A DNA stretch of 64,000 nt from Macrobrachium rosenbergii (taxonomy: Eukaryota > Arthropoda > Malacostraca > Decapoda > Palaemonidae), in NCBI RefSeq assembly GCF_040412425.1, contig NC_089766.1, positions 50,589,297 to 50,653,296 of the forward strand, written 5' to 3'. The notes beneath the pieces are model-generated. The model worked only from the letters and a program-made list of their open reading frames with translations, did not search any database and had not been told where the DNA came from. Made by a program: the position numbers and the translations under genes. This document shows, one piece after another, positions 1 to 12,720 of this stretch (position 1 is the stretch's first letter; every line of letters begins with the position of its first letter).

Positions 1-1175
1 TACCTCGTGTGCCATGCTCTGGAAATCTCTTACTAATCCCTTGTTTCACGCATGCTGTTGCAACCTACTTTTCCCCACAACTTTTATTCCACCCGTTTTT
101 AGACAATTTTTTTCTCTTGTTAAGGAATAGACAATAAAAAGGACCTGAGTGTAATGCACTTGTGCCACTTCCATCGAGATTCAGCTGATTACTGTATATT
201 TTGTGTATTTACCCTTGTGTATACTGTATGTATATATAAATAAGTAAATAAATAAATAAATTTGTGTATATGGATATATATACATATACGAGCTCATACA
301 TATTTATATACCATTACGAACACATGAAAATGAGTGCTATTTATATATATGTAGTTATTTATGTTTGTGTACATGTGTGCGCAACACCATTAAGAATATA
401 AAAACGTTGCTTTATTTTTCATAGCGAATCGTGTGAGCAAGCACGTTCGGCGGGACAGTTATGTCTCACTCGATCTGTCGAACTTCCTGGTTCGTTTCCC
501 TAATGATCTTGTTTTTCTCGTCGCGACTCCGCGCTCTCGTTGCCTTCAAAGAGAAGAAAAATGCACAAATTAACCGACCGGTCGTTTTTAGAGAGTCTGC
601 GGGTACTGGCTGAAGAGGAGGGGTGTGTGGGTGTTGGGTGCGAGGAGGAGGCCTCGGAATCTCTTGTGGGAAACTATAGAAGAAGAAGAAGAGAAGGCAG
701 TCGGAAGACCTTGGCAAATCTCGAAGTGGTCCTCTTCTGAAATCAGGCTTATCGCTCGCTCGCCGCGTCCCGCTTGTGTCCGGAGAAGTAGGTCGCGATC
801 AGAGCTACTTAAGATCTGCTGAATCTCTGCTGATTCCTACCGATGAAAGTGGAGATAGGGTTACTGGAGTCCTCCAGCAGTAACTTTCTGTTCTCAGCCC
901 TTCCTCCTATAAACAGCAGAACTGTGACGAGCGTCAAACTGTGCCGAAGTCGAAGCCGCAACAACTTCAGAGGGTTATGTAACGGGTCCACTTGCTCCTT
1001 CCTGGGTTGTTTACAGATGGCAAGCAGCGTCGCCAGTGTGTCTCGGGGCCGCCTATTGTAAGGTGATGAACTCGGTTTGTACTGTATTTCGCCTCCCAAG
1101 GTTTTCAAAATACATTAATAAGTTTGTTTTTAACAAGTTCATTTGCGTGCTGTCATGCTGGTACATGTGTATCTA

Positions 1176-1176
<1 letters not shown>
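1..1176. other. intergenic, no gene recognised
   Basis: AT-rich left part (TATA/ATAA repeats at 200-350), then a less AT-rich stretch at 450-1070 with several open frames on both strands (65-99 codons) but no domain, signal peptide or splice pattern I recognise. It could contain an untranslated exon; nothing in the sequence proves this. Confidence 0.4.

Positions 1177-1264
<88 letters not shown>
1177..1264. repeat. (TA)n microsatellite
   Basis: Pure TA run. Comparable (TA)n runs lie at 8569-8640, 37051-37085, 38487-38572, 38936-39048, 39389-39450 and 45151-45241. Long Tyr-Ile open frames over them are artefacts. Confidence 0.98.
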
Positions 1265-1268
<4 letters not shown>

Positions 1269-1652
1269 AACACAAACAGCTTTTATATTATTTCTGCTGA
1301 ATCTAGCAGGAAGGCGCAGTGATCGCTAGTTAGCAGTTTTGAGAAGTCCTCAGCCCTTCCTTAGAACTCAAGTCTCCTTAAAACCAACCCCAAAATAATC
1401 CAGCTCAAGTGTATGACGGGGTCCTTAGGCCTAAGAAGACGGCTGTCAACGAGGGGGCATTGGCAACGCTGCCCTTGTGCGAAAGTCACCCCATTTTTGC
1501 GCTCTGCTAGTACCGGTAGGCCTACGCAGGTCTTTGCTTGGGCCTATAAGTCTTACATGCCTTTCTCGGCTACCTTAACCGTCTAACGATTTTCGCATAC
1601 CCTTGGACGGCCCAAATGGGCCTAAATTTATAACCATTCTGACTCACCTGTA

Positions 1653-1694
<42 letters not shown>

Positions 1695-2049
1695 AAGGTG
1701 AAGGAGGGCATAAAGAAAGACGATCTGCAGAAAAAGGTAGACTGAAATTTTCACGTTAAAAAGAAAAGGAAAAACACAACTAATTTTGATTCTGTTGCGA
1801 TTCCGAAAACCCCCCAAATTCTGGAATCCAGGTCAGTCTAATTACCTGTTCTTCATCACCCTGTTTCATTCACGTGAACCGAAAAAGGAGCAGAAAACCA
1901 TGGAAATACGACAGACAGATTCTCGATTTCCGAGAAGCCTCAACAAACGTTGAAAAAAATAAATTAGTTGTTTGTTACTGAAAGAATCGATGATTCCAGC
2001 ATAAGTCTCACAGGAATACCAGGTACATTATTTCCAGCAGAATTTGATT

Positions 2050-2346
2050 TGGTGCTACTTTGGTTAGTCCTACGCGTCACTTCCGAGGTGCTAGTACTAA
2101 AATGGCGGAAGCTCAATGGGACGCCATGTTTAGTACTAGCCCCTCGGGGATCGAAGATATGGTTTATTAATATAATTTTTTTTTTCTTTTATTGATAATT
2201 TGTCGACCACACAACATAGAACTGGATGTATATAATACTCTGATCCCCGAGAGGTTAGTACTAAACACGGCGCCCCATTGAGCTCCCGCCATGTTTAGTA
2301 CTAACACCTCGGAGTTGACACGTAGTAACAAACCAAAGTAGCACCA
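2050..2346. repeat. inverted-repeat (fold-back) element, arms about 103 bp
   Basis: The left arm (2050-2152, TGGTGCTACTTTGGTTAGTC to TCGGGGATC) is repeated in inverse at 2242-2346 with a few mismatches. Each arm contains two TTAGTACTA-like motifs. The spacer is AT-rich (about 90 bp). No coding sequence; it looks like a MITE or fold-back element. Confidence 0.85.
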
Positions 2347-2700
2347 TTTTTTGTTTTTATATTCAAATAATGACCATTGACCGCGTGTCAATAGTCACAT
2401 TTTGAGGCCAACCGACGAAATTGTAGAGCAGCAATGAACTTATTTATGTAGATGAGATGAGAATTACTTGTAACTTTTCACGGAATACTTTTGAACAAGA
2501 AGCTTACGATATCCTGCAACAAAGAGGCAGTGGAAAGAGTGTAACTAGTGAGGAAAAGAGATGTTTTCTTCACCTCGCAGGTAATTGTGTCAGGTGACAT
2601 TTGGTTTCTTAATTTTTTTCGTATGTTTCATGGGCTCGTTATGAAGCTTTTAGTGACCGTGGAAATTTCAGTGGTGTTATTAGTAGTCATAGAATATAAA

Positions 2701-2755
<55 letters not shown>
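2701..2755. repeat. (ATT)n microsatellite
   Basis: Other (ATT/AAT)n runs are at 6997-7032, 8471-8535, 18088-18114, 22005-22058 and 33486-33545. At least three of them mark the 3' ends of retroposed repeats. Confidence 0.97.
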
Positions 2756-3204
2756 GCCCAGTACAAAACCGTCTGCATTAATGAAGATCACTACAGTGTT
2801 CAAAGAAGATGTCATAATAAATAGGACTTCTCCGAAAGAATGACATTTTATATTATTGAGCAATATAATGCCACGTGGTTTATATACCTGCAGAGTACAA
2901 AAGCGTGTGGCAGGATGCGGCGACAAAGTTTAATTATATTAAAAACAAAAAGTAGGGAAAATAGCATTGACAGAAAAAGTTACTGCATGACAAAAAAATT
3001 TGAGATTTTAAATGTTAGAGCGTTCAGACAGAAAAAAGGAAGAAATAAAAGAAAATCATGTCTCCTTCATGGCAGTCCAGTTTCAGAAAGGAATGTGACG
3101 CTGGAATGTACCACCGAGAATAATAGCTTTTGCTAGTTTCATGACGAAACTGAGTAAAACTCCCTAAATGTTGGGCTGCCCTCTAACGATTAACGCCTCT
3201 TTTT

Positions 3205-4962
3205 ACACCTTTTCTTTTTGTTGCTGGTCATTTCACTTGTGACAGGATGTCTCAGTTTATCCTTCATTTTACCTTTACTTTTTTTTCCTTTTTTGTCATT
3301 TCATTTCACTTGTGACAGGATGTCTCAGTTTATCCTTCATTTTATCCTTTTCATTTTATACCTTTCCTTTTTGTTGCTGGCCATTTCACTTGTGACAGGA
3401 TGTCTCAGTTTATCCCTCATTTTATACCTGACAGGATTTCAGTTTATCCTTTTTGTTGCTGGACATTTCACTTGTGACAGGATGTCTCAGTTTATCCTTC
3501 ATTTTATACCTTTTCTTTTTTTTGTTGCAGGATGGTTTATCCTTCATTTTATACCTTTTCTTTTTGTTGCTTGTGACAGGATGTCTCAGTTTATCCTTCA
3601 TTTTATACCTTTTCTTTTTGTTGCTGGTCATTTCACTTGTGACAGGATGTCTCAGTTTATCCTTCATTTTATACCTTTTCTTTTTGTTGCTGGTCATTTC
3701 ACTTGTGACAGGATGTCTCAGTTTATCATTTTATACCCTTTTTGTTGTTGGTCATTTATACCAGTTTATCCCTCATTTTATACCTTTCCTTTTTTGTTGC
3801 TGGTCATTTCACTTGTGACAGGATGTCTCAGTTTATCCCTCATTTTATACCTTTTCTTTTTGTTGCTGGTCATTTCACTTGTGACAGGATGTCTCAGTTT
3901 ATCCCTCATTTTATACCTTTTCTTTTTGTTGCTGGTCATTTCACTTGTGACAGGATGTCTCAGTTTATCCTTCATTTTATACCTTTTCTTTTTTTGTTGT
4001 TGGTCATTTCACTTGTGACAGGATGTCTCAGTTTATCCCTCATTTTATACCTTTTCTTTTGTTGTTGGTCATTTATCAATTTATCCTTCATTTTATACCT
4101 TTTCTTTTGTTGCTGGTCATTTCACTTGTGACAGGATGTCATTTCACTTGTGACAGGATGTTAGTTTACCTTTTCTTTTTGTTTATCCCCTCATTTTATA
4201 CCTTTTCATTTATTTTTTTTTGCAGGATGGTCATTTCTTTTCTTTTGTTGTTGGTCACAGGATGTCTCAGTTTATCCCTCATTTTATACCTTTTCTTTTT
4301 TTGTTGTTGGTCATTTCACTTGTGACAGGATGGTCATTTCTTTGACAGGATGTCTCAGTTTATCCTTCATTTTATACCTTTTCTTTTTGTTGTTGGTCAT
4401 TTCACTTGTGACAGGATGTCTCAATTTATCCTTCATTTAATACCTTTTCTTTTTGTTGCTGGTCATTTCACTTGTGACAGGATGTCTCAGTTTATCTTTT
4501 TTGTTGTTTATACCTTTTCTTTTACCTTTCTTTTGTGGTCATTTCACTTGTGACAGGATGTCTCTCATTTTATCCTTCATTTTATACTTTTCTTTTTGTT
4601 GCTGGTCAGTTTGTCCCTCATTTTTACCACTTGTGACAGGATGTCTCAGTTTATCCTTCATTTTATACCTTTTCTTTTTGTTGCTGGTCATTTCACTTGT
4701 GACAGGATGTCTCAGTTTATCCTTCATTTAATACCTTTTTGCTCACTGACAGGATGGGACAGCAGGATGTCTCAGTTTATCTTCCTTCATTTCACTGGGA
4801 CAGGATGTCTGTTTATCCTTCATTGTTGCTGGTCATTTTCACTTGTGACAGGATGTCTCAGTTTATCCTTCATTTAATATCTTTTCTTTTTGTTGCTGGT
4901 CATTTCACTTGTGACAGGATGTCTCAGTTTATCCCTCATTTTATACCTTTTCTTTTTGTTGT
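3205..4962 (+). repeat. 66-bp minisatellite, roughly 25 full and partial copies
   Basis: Consensus unit parts are GGTCATTTCACTTGTGACAG, GATGTCTCAGTTTATCC, TTCATTTTATACC and a T-rich TTTTCTTTTTGTTGCT. Units vary by short deletions and a C/T change (ATCCTTC versus ATCCCTC). Because 66 is divisible by three and the unit lacks stops in several frames, long but meaningless open frames arise on both strands (for example 266 codons at 3218-4018). I do not call a gene here. Confidence 0.95.
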
Positions 4963-5354
4963 TCACTCACTCCAGTCGTGAAGTTGGATGAGTCATTGTG
5001 CAACCCTTCAAATGAGAGACAGGCTTGTTGCCTGGTGGCGTCTTATTCTTAGTTTTAAGAAAAGTATGTCAGCCCTCCAGGTAGTGAAGGTCTGAAGACG
5101 AGTGATTCTAGCGCCCTTGCATAAAAGAAAATACCGAATTCTGACACAAGTGGCTGCGAGTCCATAACATGCTAGTGAAGATGAAGTACCATATTGTTCT
5201 ACAACTCAAACGAGTAAAGTAAAATTTTAATAAAACGGAGCAATGATCAGACTTACGTCTAGTAGACTACAAATCATTTTGGCAACTTGAATTTTCTTTT
5301 ATTATTTATTAACCTAAGATGCAAATATATATTCCTTTTTAGTTTATTCCTCTT

Positions 5355-5775
5355 AGTTTTGAATAACTGCTTTTAGTTTTCTGTGAAAGAAAACTACTGA
5401 GATGGCTGTTTGTCTGTCCGTCCGTCCGCACCTTTTCTGTCCGCCTTCAGATCTTAAAAACTACTGAAGCTAGAGGGCTGCAAATTGGTATGTTGATCAT
5501 CCACCCTCCAGCCATCAAACATACCAGATTGCAGCCCTGTAGCCTCAGTAGTTTTTACTTTATTTAAGGTTAAAGTTAGCCATGATCGTGCGTCTGGCAA
5601 CGCTATAGGACATGCCACCACCGGGCCGTGGCTGAAACTTTCATGGGCCGCGGCTCCTACATCATTTTCCCAAGACCACCGAAAGATGGATCTATTTTCG
5701 GTGGCCTTGACCATACGCTGTACAGAAAACTCGACTGCGCCGCAGAAACTTCTGCCCAATTTTTGCTTGTTCATT
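5355..5775 (+). repeat. hairpin-bearing repeat family H, copy a
   Basis: Starts with AGTTTTCTGTGAAAGAAAAC and contains a ~100-bp palindrome at about 5455-5557 (AAAACTACTGAAGCTAGAGG against GCCTCAGTAGTTTTT), then a GGCCGTGGCTGAAACTTTCA block and a CAGAAAACTCGACTGCGCCG end. Two to three further copies occur at 18-21 kb. No transposase; it looks like a non-autonomous element or fold-back repeat. Confidence 0.8.
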
Positions 5776-6029
5776 TCGCTATCAGAATTCTCATTAATAT
5801 AACTCTAATAAGGATCACCTGATACACTCGTCTTCTCCCTTTCTCTGTCATATCGTCTGCGTTACTTTCTCGATCAGAACCCAACCTTTCACCTTCCAGA
5901 CAGGCTTAATAATGCTGTGTCCCTGTAATTTTAATGGCAACCTCCGTCGCCTTTGCCTTCTTACGGGAGAAGAATCGTTCACCTCACCATCTCCCTTGCA
6001 ACCTGTCTCTCATCCGGGTGTATCGCATG

Positions 6030-6870
6030 TTTGTAAGTGTGTGTGTGTGTGTGTAAGTATGTATGTATGTATGTGTGTGTTTGAGACATACAAAACGAGT
6101 AAAAAGACTACAGTATGTGGGTGTGTTTGTGTGTGTGTGTGTTTGAGACAAGCATAACGAGTAAACAGACTACAGTATGTATGTGTATGTGTGTGTGTCT
6201 TGCTACAGGCAAACAGGTAAACAAAGCAAGTGGTTAAACAGAGTCGGCGTCTGATTAAAAACAGACGTCAGCTGAAGTGAAATTGTGATCGGATGGTCAT
6301 GGATACACAAAAAAAAGCAAATAAGTAAACAACATGCATACCTGGTTGAGGATGGAGAAAAGTAAACAATGCAAATAAACCGAGTGACAAGTATGGACCG
6401 AAAAACAAAAGATATTAACAAGCAAACGCGGTTAGTGTGCGGTTGACTGTTAACATTAACACAAATAAAGCAAGAATGTAAGCTGTGTGTGTGTGTGTGC
6501 GTGTGTGTGTATGTGTGTGTGTACAGAGAGAAAAACAAAGTACACAAACGAAAACATTGACAAGAATGTGTTTGTGTGTATGGTCTAAGGAAAAACAAAA
6601 TAACCGAATAAATGGCTATAAATACAAACAAAAAACAAAGAACCAACTTGTGTGTTTGTGAGGCACGGACAGATTCAGTTAATGTCAACAATCAAATTGT
6701 GTGTGATTGCGTGATGGATAGAAACAAATCAATCGCAAGTTGTTAGTATGAGTGTTCGTGTGTGTGTTTGTTTATTCATGTTAGGCTGTTCACAGACAAA
6801 AAAAGCAAACAACTAAACAGTATGTGAATGTTTATTTGTAGCTGGGAACAGGGCAAAAACGCAAACAAGC
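6030..6870. repeat. composite GT-rich / AAAC-rich degenerate array
   Basis: Blocks of (GT)n alternate with AGACAAACAAAGCAAAC-like purine/A-rich pieces about every 60-120 bp (for example 6040, 6120, 6190, 6485, 6560, 6755). It is imperfect and probably grew by slippage and unequal exchange. No gene seen. Confidence 0.7.
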
Positions 6871-6992
6871 TTCTCCACCATAAGTTTGACCCACCTTAGA
6901 CGTCTAGCGATTAGGCATATGATTTACTGCTTAGTCTAACTGAAACCCAGTGAATTTCTTGGTCAGTGTGCCTTGGCTCTTATTAATGTCGT

Positions 6993-7031
<39 letters not shown>

Positions 7032-7149
7032 TAAAAACCATCACCGTCATCATCATCATAGTAATTATAATAATAAAATTATTATTTTTTTTTTTATTAT
7101 TATTATTATGTCACAACAATAACAATAACGACATCAAACCGAAAAATAC

Positions 7150-7620
7150 AATGCATCATTGCTTGAAGGATGGTATCACGTTCATCATCTCACCCCAGAA
7201 AAAGAGAAGAAGGGTACAATACTGACCAGGGGCACGGGTCAATGAAAGGAAGAAGTAACTGGCTGGTGTCGATAAAAAAGGCCCCAATAATACCACTTGT
7301 GCCGCGGGCAGAGTCTTCTGGTGGGCACACGGGCGCAGGCAGCCCAAGGGTTTCGATTGATGGTTAATCGGCCCCTCGACCAGAATCACCCTTTCTTTAG
7401 TGAAAGTTGTAAAAAAGAAAGGGGGAGGAAGGAAGAGTAGAGGAAAAAAAAAATTGAAAAGAGACGGCGGCCGGCAGAGGATAAAGGCTGACATGACCGG
7501 CGGTAGGTACGGCACGCGCTCCACTTTTTTTTTTTCTTTTCCTTTCCGTCACTTTTTTTTTTTTTCAAGGTGCCTTCCACTACTGCTGACTGGTCTGTCA
7601 CAGTGCTTCCTCCTCATTTT
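7150..7620. other. G+C-richer intergenic block, no gene recognised
   Basis: Overlapping open frames on both strands (99-122 codons) are caused by poly-purine and poly-T runs (7440-7455, 7525-7570). No conserved domain is visible. Confidence 0.35.
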
Positions 7621-7907
7621 CGCTGACAGCATCAGGGCATATCTTTCGTCTGTGGGTGTGTGTGTGTGTGTGTGTGTGTGTTTTTTTAACCAACACTGAA
7701 ACTTGAGAGTTCATAGATCTCTGGATTCTAGGAGGAGAAGTCATCTGGGGCTATGTTCGGAATGTGAACAGGGGTAAGAATGAAGCTATGTCAAGTGGCC
7801 TGATTTTCAGAATTTACAGAACATGGACATAACGCTGACTCTCATTAAATGGTGGCCCAGATCGGTAGTTTAAGCGAGAGTTGACACCGCAACTCCCTAT
7901 CTTGAGT

Positions 7908-8225
7908 TCCGTAGGGAGTAGTGCCGTCAGTGCGCCTTGTGTGGTGCACTGTAGGCATTACTTACAGTTCTTTGCAGCGTGCCTTCGGCTCCCTAGCTGC
8001 AACCCCTTTCGTTCCTTTTACTGTACCTCCGTTCATATTCTCTCACTTCCGTCTTACTCTCCACCCTCTCTAACAATAATTGTTTCATAGTGCAACTGCT
8101 TTGAGGTTTTCCTCCTGTTACACCTTTCAGACCTTTTACTGTCAACTTCCGTTTCTGCGCTGAATGACCTCATAGGTCCCGGTGCTTGGCCTGTGGCCTA
8201 AATCCCATATTCAATTCAGTTCAAT
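7908..8225 (+). repeat. short interspersed repeat family A, copy 1
   Basis: Family A begins with a CCGTAGGGGGTAGTGCCGTC end, has a small hairpin around GTGCACCTCA..GTGCACTG, a conserved GACCTCATAGGTCCCAGTGC near the other end, and finishes with ATTCAATTCAATT. At least nine more copies in either orientation occur in this window. The ATTCA tail is SINE-like, but no clear tRNA A/B boxes are seen, so the class is uncertain. This copy is close to full length. Confidence 0.85.
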
Positions 8226-8469
8226 TTAATAATTTATTAAATTATTTGTTTCTGTTTTTAATTACATGAACTAGGTTTTACTTACTGCTAATCACTAATA
8301 CTACTTGTAATTACTTTCATATTTACTCTTATTTATAGCTGTTATTTCAACAATCGGTGTTATAAGTGTTATACAAGAGTGATAACCGTACAGCAGCCTG
8401 TTATATAGTACATTTACTCCAATCACAGGTATCTTGCTGAACGCCACCAGTGATCCACAAATGACGATC

Positions 8470-8535
<66 letters not shown>

Positions 8536-8553
8536 GAATCTTAATCACATACA

Positions 8554-8641
<88 letters not shown>

Positions 8642-9364
8642 ACAGCATATATACATGTATTTATGTATATGCAGTAAAAACAGTAATAATGATAATAATT
8701 ATAATATGTATTATATATACATATATATGTGTATGTAATATATTTTTGTGTACGCGCATAAGTAAATGTGTTGAATGTACACACAAACACACACATACCC
8801 TTGCAAGGAGTTTAGTATAATTCCTTCTAAGGTGAGGGGAACATAACTGATTCTTATTCACTGGCAATCCTTAAATAGCCTTCATATTTAATACCCTTCA
8901 ATGATTATCTAGATAGGCTTCCTTTCACTATAAAATATCATAAACACAAACTTAGTATCTAAACAGACTTTCATCCATACTATCATTCAACATGCGTCAA
9001 GGCTCTCTACAACTCCCAAAATAGTTCATTGTATGTACGAGTAAGCAGATCTTCGTCAAACATATTCTTCATGTGTAAACAGTTTTCATGTGCACATGTT
9101 TTCGGTACACAAAAATACTTTATCTAAGGCACCTGTTGTTTATTTTCCACTTCCCACACTTTCCGTTGATGTCGCTTGATTCTTGATATTTTCCTTCGTT
9201 CATAAATGTTGGTATGTAAGAAGATTTTCATTTGTAGTATTTCGGGTTACATAAATTCACTTCCTTTCATAATTACCCCAATAATTCTTTGTGTTCGGAT
9301 ATCTTATTTAAACTGGATTTTAAATCATTCCTGAAGACTCTTCCTAATAACTCAACTATTCAAA

Positions 9365-9655
9365 GAGTCGAGAGGGCTGGGGTTCAAATCCTGCTGCTCA
9401 CTGATGGCTCGGATTGAGCCACTGCATAAATCCGGTAGCCCGTCAAACTAACGGTCCGAAAAAACCTGAGAGGTTCAGTAGGAGAATAGGTACCAGCCCC
9501 TGGCTGGGGAGTTAAACAGTGGGCCTGGTGACACACTGGCCATGTGTCATGGGCATTGGGACCCGTCCCCCACTGGCTGTCAGCCTAAGAAACAGATCAG
9601 CGCCTACCCTATGAGCCTACAGAGGCCCAGGAGGACTTTAACTTTAACTAAGAAC
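9365..9655 (+). repeat. probable tRNA-derived SINE
   Basis: The start contains GAGGGCTGGGGTTCAAATCC, which has a good B-box (GGTTCAAATCC). The body is G+C richer than its flanks and ends in ACTTTAACTTTAAC, a short tail repeat. I did not find another copy in the window, so this is a single-copy inference. Confidence 0.5.
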
Positions 9656-10176
9656 AGGATTCATTCAGGAGATCTGAAAATTTCAGGCATTCATAAATTT
9701 TATGCTCAAAATATGAGAACTTTCATTCGGGACTGTGGGTAAATGAATGAGTTTCATTTCATAGCTACTATTCGTGTCAAAGCTTTCTTATTTACTTTCT
9801 TCTTCACTTAAATACTTTCGTTCATGGCGGCTTTTAAGACAAAATAGAACTTCCGTCACAGTCATATTCCTTATATTCGGTGAGAACATCGTCCAAAGAA
9901 GGACTTGAATGAGACACCCAAAACTCAAATGTGAACGAGGCAGTCTTTGAAAAATAAAGTTCCCGTATCAGTTAACATGGTCTGTATTTCCTGAGACACT
10001 TTAGATAGAGATGTATCTAGATATATAACAGTCTGATTATCAAGTGATAAAGTTGCTTCATTGATAAAATAATCAGCTTCCTTATCTCATTTAACAGTCA
10101 CATCCATTCAGCTACATTCAGGAATTATTATTATAAACATCACGGGGATCTGAAGACTGAATTTCATTCAGAACGA

Positions 10177-10178
<2 letters not shown>

Positions 10179-10233
<55 letters not shown>
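10179..10233. repeat. (CT)n microsatellite
   Basis: Pure CT run. Similar runs are at 1657-1688 and 25161-25244. None is near a recognised promoter. Confidence 0.97.
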
Positions 10234-10236
<3 letters not shown>

Positions 10237-10683
10237 TCTTGAGCTGTCGTTATGAGTGCTTCAATTGGGAATTTTTTTTTATATACTTTGTAGTCATTCA
10301 TGGCGCTATATATAAGGAAAGGTATCGATTTCTTGACGGTTAGAATATTGTGTGATATGCCCGTACTTCTTGTGACGAGTCCAAGAATTTATACATCATA
10401 TTTTGTCTGAATTTCTTCGTTGTGAATTTTTTTGAATCTGTGATTGACTGGAACTTATTTACAATTCTTTTTATTTTCCATAAGTCGGTAGATATGTGTT
10501 TTTTAGGGACCTTCTAAAGTTATTATTGTCGGCGTTATATTATCAGAAAAATCAACATTTCTTGAGATGTTATGGGTTTCTGATTTATCTTCCTTGTACT
10601 GTTTAATATAAGGTGGAGGTAATAATATCAACCTTGTGGGCCTCAACGTTTGAATATTGTTTTCAAAAGCTCCATCTTTAACT

Positions 10684-10978
10684 GTAGAATAGAATTTTGG
10701 TCAAAAGCCAAGCGCTGGGACCTGTGAGGTCATTCAGCGCTGAAAAGGAAATTGAGAGTAAAAAGGTTTGAAAGGTGTAACAGGAGGAAAACCTTGCAGT
10801 TGCGCTATGAAACAGTTGTTGGGAGAGGGTGGAAAGTAAGAAGGAAGAAAGAGAATATGAATGGAGGTACAGCAAAAGCAATCAAAGGAGTTGCAGCTGG
10901 GGGCCGAAGGGACGCTGCAAAGAAACTTGTGTGATGCCTACGGTTCACCACATGAGATGCACTGACAGCACTACTCCC
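10684..10978 (-). repeat. family A repeat, copy 2 (reverse)
   Basis: Reverse-complement copy: AAGCGCTGGGACCTGTGAGG at the left, GTAACAGGAGGAAAACC in the middle and GCACTGACAGCACTACTCCC at the right. Nearly full length. Confidence 0.85.
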
Positions 10979-11563
10979 CTGCCGGATCTTTAATTGTAGT
11001 ACTTACCAGCGTAAGTCCTCGGAAAGGGGGTATGGCGACTTTTCGAAAAAGAATGTCGTGTCAAACACTCAAGAACCTGACAGATGTTCCGACGCCCCAA
11101 CATGATGTTACTGTACATCTGATCTTTCTGTAGTATACTATAAGTATGAATACTGAAAGTCTTGGTGCAAGCATACTTTTATACTATTGATAATTTTAGC
11201 CCCCTAATAAATGAGAAGGAATCGAGCCTTTAGCTTCACTAAGTAAGGAGGAACATGCGGCCATAATAGGCGCCAGGGAATGCAGAAGTTTGACCTCTGA
11301 GAAGAAATGGGTCAACTCAGCCAGACACTTTTCAGCTCATCGGAACAGAAGTGGGAGAGGTTTTCAGATCCAAGTTTGTCTGTAGTCTGTCTGTATGTCT
11401 TGTACAGACTTTTGACGTTTTCGACTTCTTCAGGGTCCTTTTCAACCAGCCTTGGCACAAAGCATTCTTGGGTATAGAGGATTCAAATTTGTTTTGACGG
11501 GTGATCAAGTCCCCCTCTCAAAAAAAGATCAGTTACCAAAAAGGAAAAAGGGAACAGTCATTT

Positions 11564-11988
11564 TGTAAAGTCACCAATTCGGCGCCAGGATAGTGTTTCG
11601 GCGGCGCCATTAATTAAGTCTCCGCTGAGCTTGTTTTCTTTGGTGACTTCCCGTTTTCTTCAAGCTAAATTAGTCACGCCTAAAACGTGCCAGGTCACGC
11701 ATTTTTATCATTTTTACTTTATGGTATTTATACGAATGTCACACATTCTGCGTATCACATGTTTCTTCATTCACAGGCATCAAGACTGTATCTATATTGT
11801 GTCTCTGTATGTTTCGTATTGTAATTCGTACTTGTTCACTGTATATTATTATTTATTGTTTCGACCTCAGGTCACGTCAATTCCATTGTCTCTCACGGCC
11901 CGGCGTCAGTCGGCCGCAATATAAACCGCCTGGATCTGTAATAAAGCAGCAGTAACCTTTACCTGCTTCGTTTCTTTGACACCTTACA
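11564..11988 (+). repeat. 5' LTR of the Gypsy element
   Basis: Starts TGTAAAGTCACCAATTCGGC and ends CACCTTACA. It contains a TATA-like ATATAAA at 11919-11925 and AATAAA at 11940-11945, giving a U3-R-U5 layout. Its first ~180 bp are repeated almost without change at 16177-16359. Confidence 0.9.
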
Positions 11989-12010
11989 GTGGTGACCCCG
12001 GGTATCCCGG
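11989..12010 (+). promoter_or_regulatory. primer binding site of the Gypsy element
   Basis: The sequence TGGTGACCCCGGGTATCCCG follows the LTR end after one base. TGGTGACCCC is a common start for tRNA primer-binding sites in arthropod Gypsy elements. The exact tRNA was not determined. Confidence 0.65.
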
Positions 12011-12224
12011 AGCCATTAGCGGACTCACACGGCGACTCAGTCTTGGCTCCAGGTTTCTCCAAAAAACGCTCTTAGCGGCCTAAACACGGGGCGCTGTAAC
12101 CAGCGTTTGAGCGTGCTGACTCGTCGGCGTACCCCATCAGCGTCACTAAGCGGACCCACCACGGCGCACGAAAGTGCGTACTGGCCATGATATCCTACTC
12201 CAGTAAGGGGTCAAAGGAGCGAGC

Positions 12225-12720
12225 ATGGACGCGGATATCCCCTCCTTCATGCAGTTAAACGCGGACCGCGGACTCGAGGTTTACCTACCTCCATCGCAGC
12301 CGCAGCCCCGCATCGAGGCCCTCCCCAACTCCACACCAGCGCCCGAACACACGGCGGCCGGGCAACTGAATCGCGGGCGCCCTCACCCTAAAGCTGCGCG
12401 CGTTTCGCGCAGGGCAACCCGTCGAGATGGCTGCGCAGGGTGAAAGCCACTTCAGAATCGCGGACCTCACGGACGAAATCCTACAGGCCGACACAGTTCT
12501 CAACGCCCTTCGGAGGATGTGTACAACAAATTCATCTCGCGGGGCCCGAAACACTCACCCTCACATACAGCATTACAAAAAGTTCCTCCTCGAAGCTTGC
12601 TCCTGCCCATCGCCGAGCGGGCGCCCGTGCTATCGACCTTGCCAATAACCCATGCGACCTCGATCCAAGAGGCGGCAGGGCATGGTCGTGAGATCTCCTG
12701 TCAACACCAGTCCGGGTGGT
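12225..12720 (+). pseudogene. gag relic of the Gypsy element
   Basis: An ATG at 12225 opens a short frame (MDADIPSFMQLNADRG). Further on, other frames give IADLTDEILQADTVLNAL and VYNKFISRGP-like stretches, which resemble the start of the gag capsid region of Gypsy elements. The frames are interrupted several times. Position after the PBS supports gag; domain identity is inferred. Confidence 0.5.

Larger units (their letters stand above)
8660..10680. other. AT-rich intergenic DNA
   Basis: Apart from the probable SINE at 9365-9655 and the (CT)n at 10179-10233, I see no feature. Frames are short and stop-rich. Confidence 0.45.

Noticed and set aside
3218..4018. 266-codon open frame with hydrophobic repeats
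   Set aside because: It follows from a 66-bp minisatellite without stops; frames are equally open on the other strand and no domain or start context supports a gene.
8423..8867. Asn-rich and Ile/Tyr-rich frames
   Set aside because: Caused by (ATT)n and (TA)n runs.
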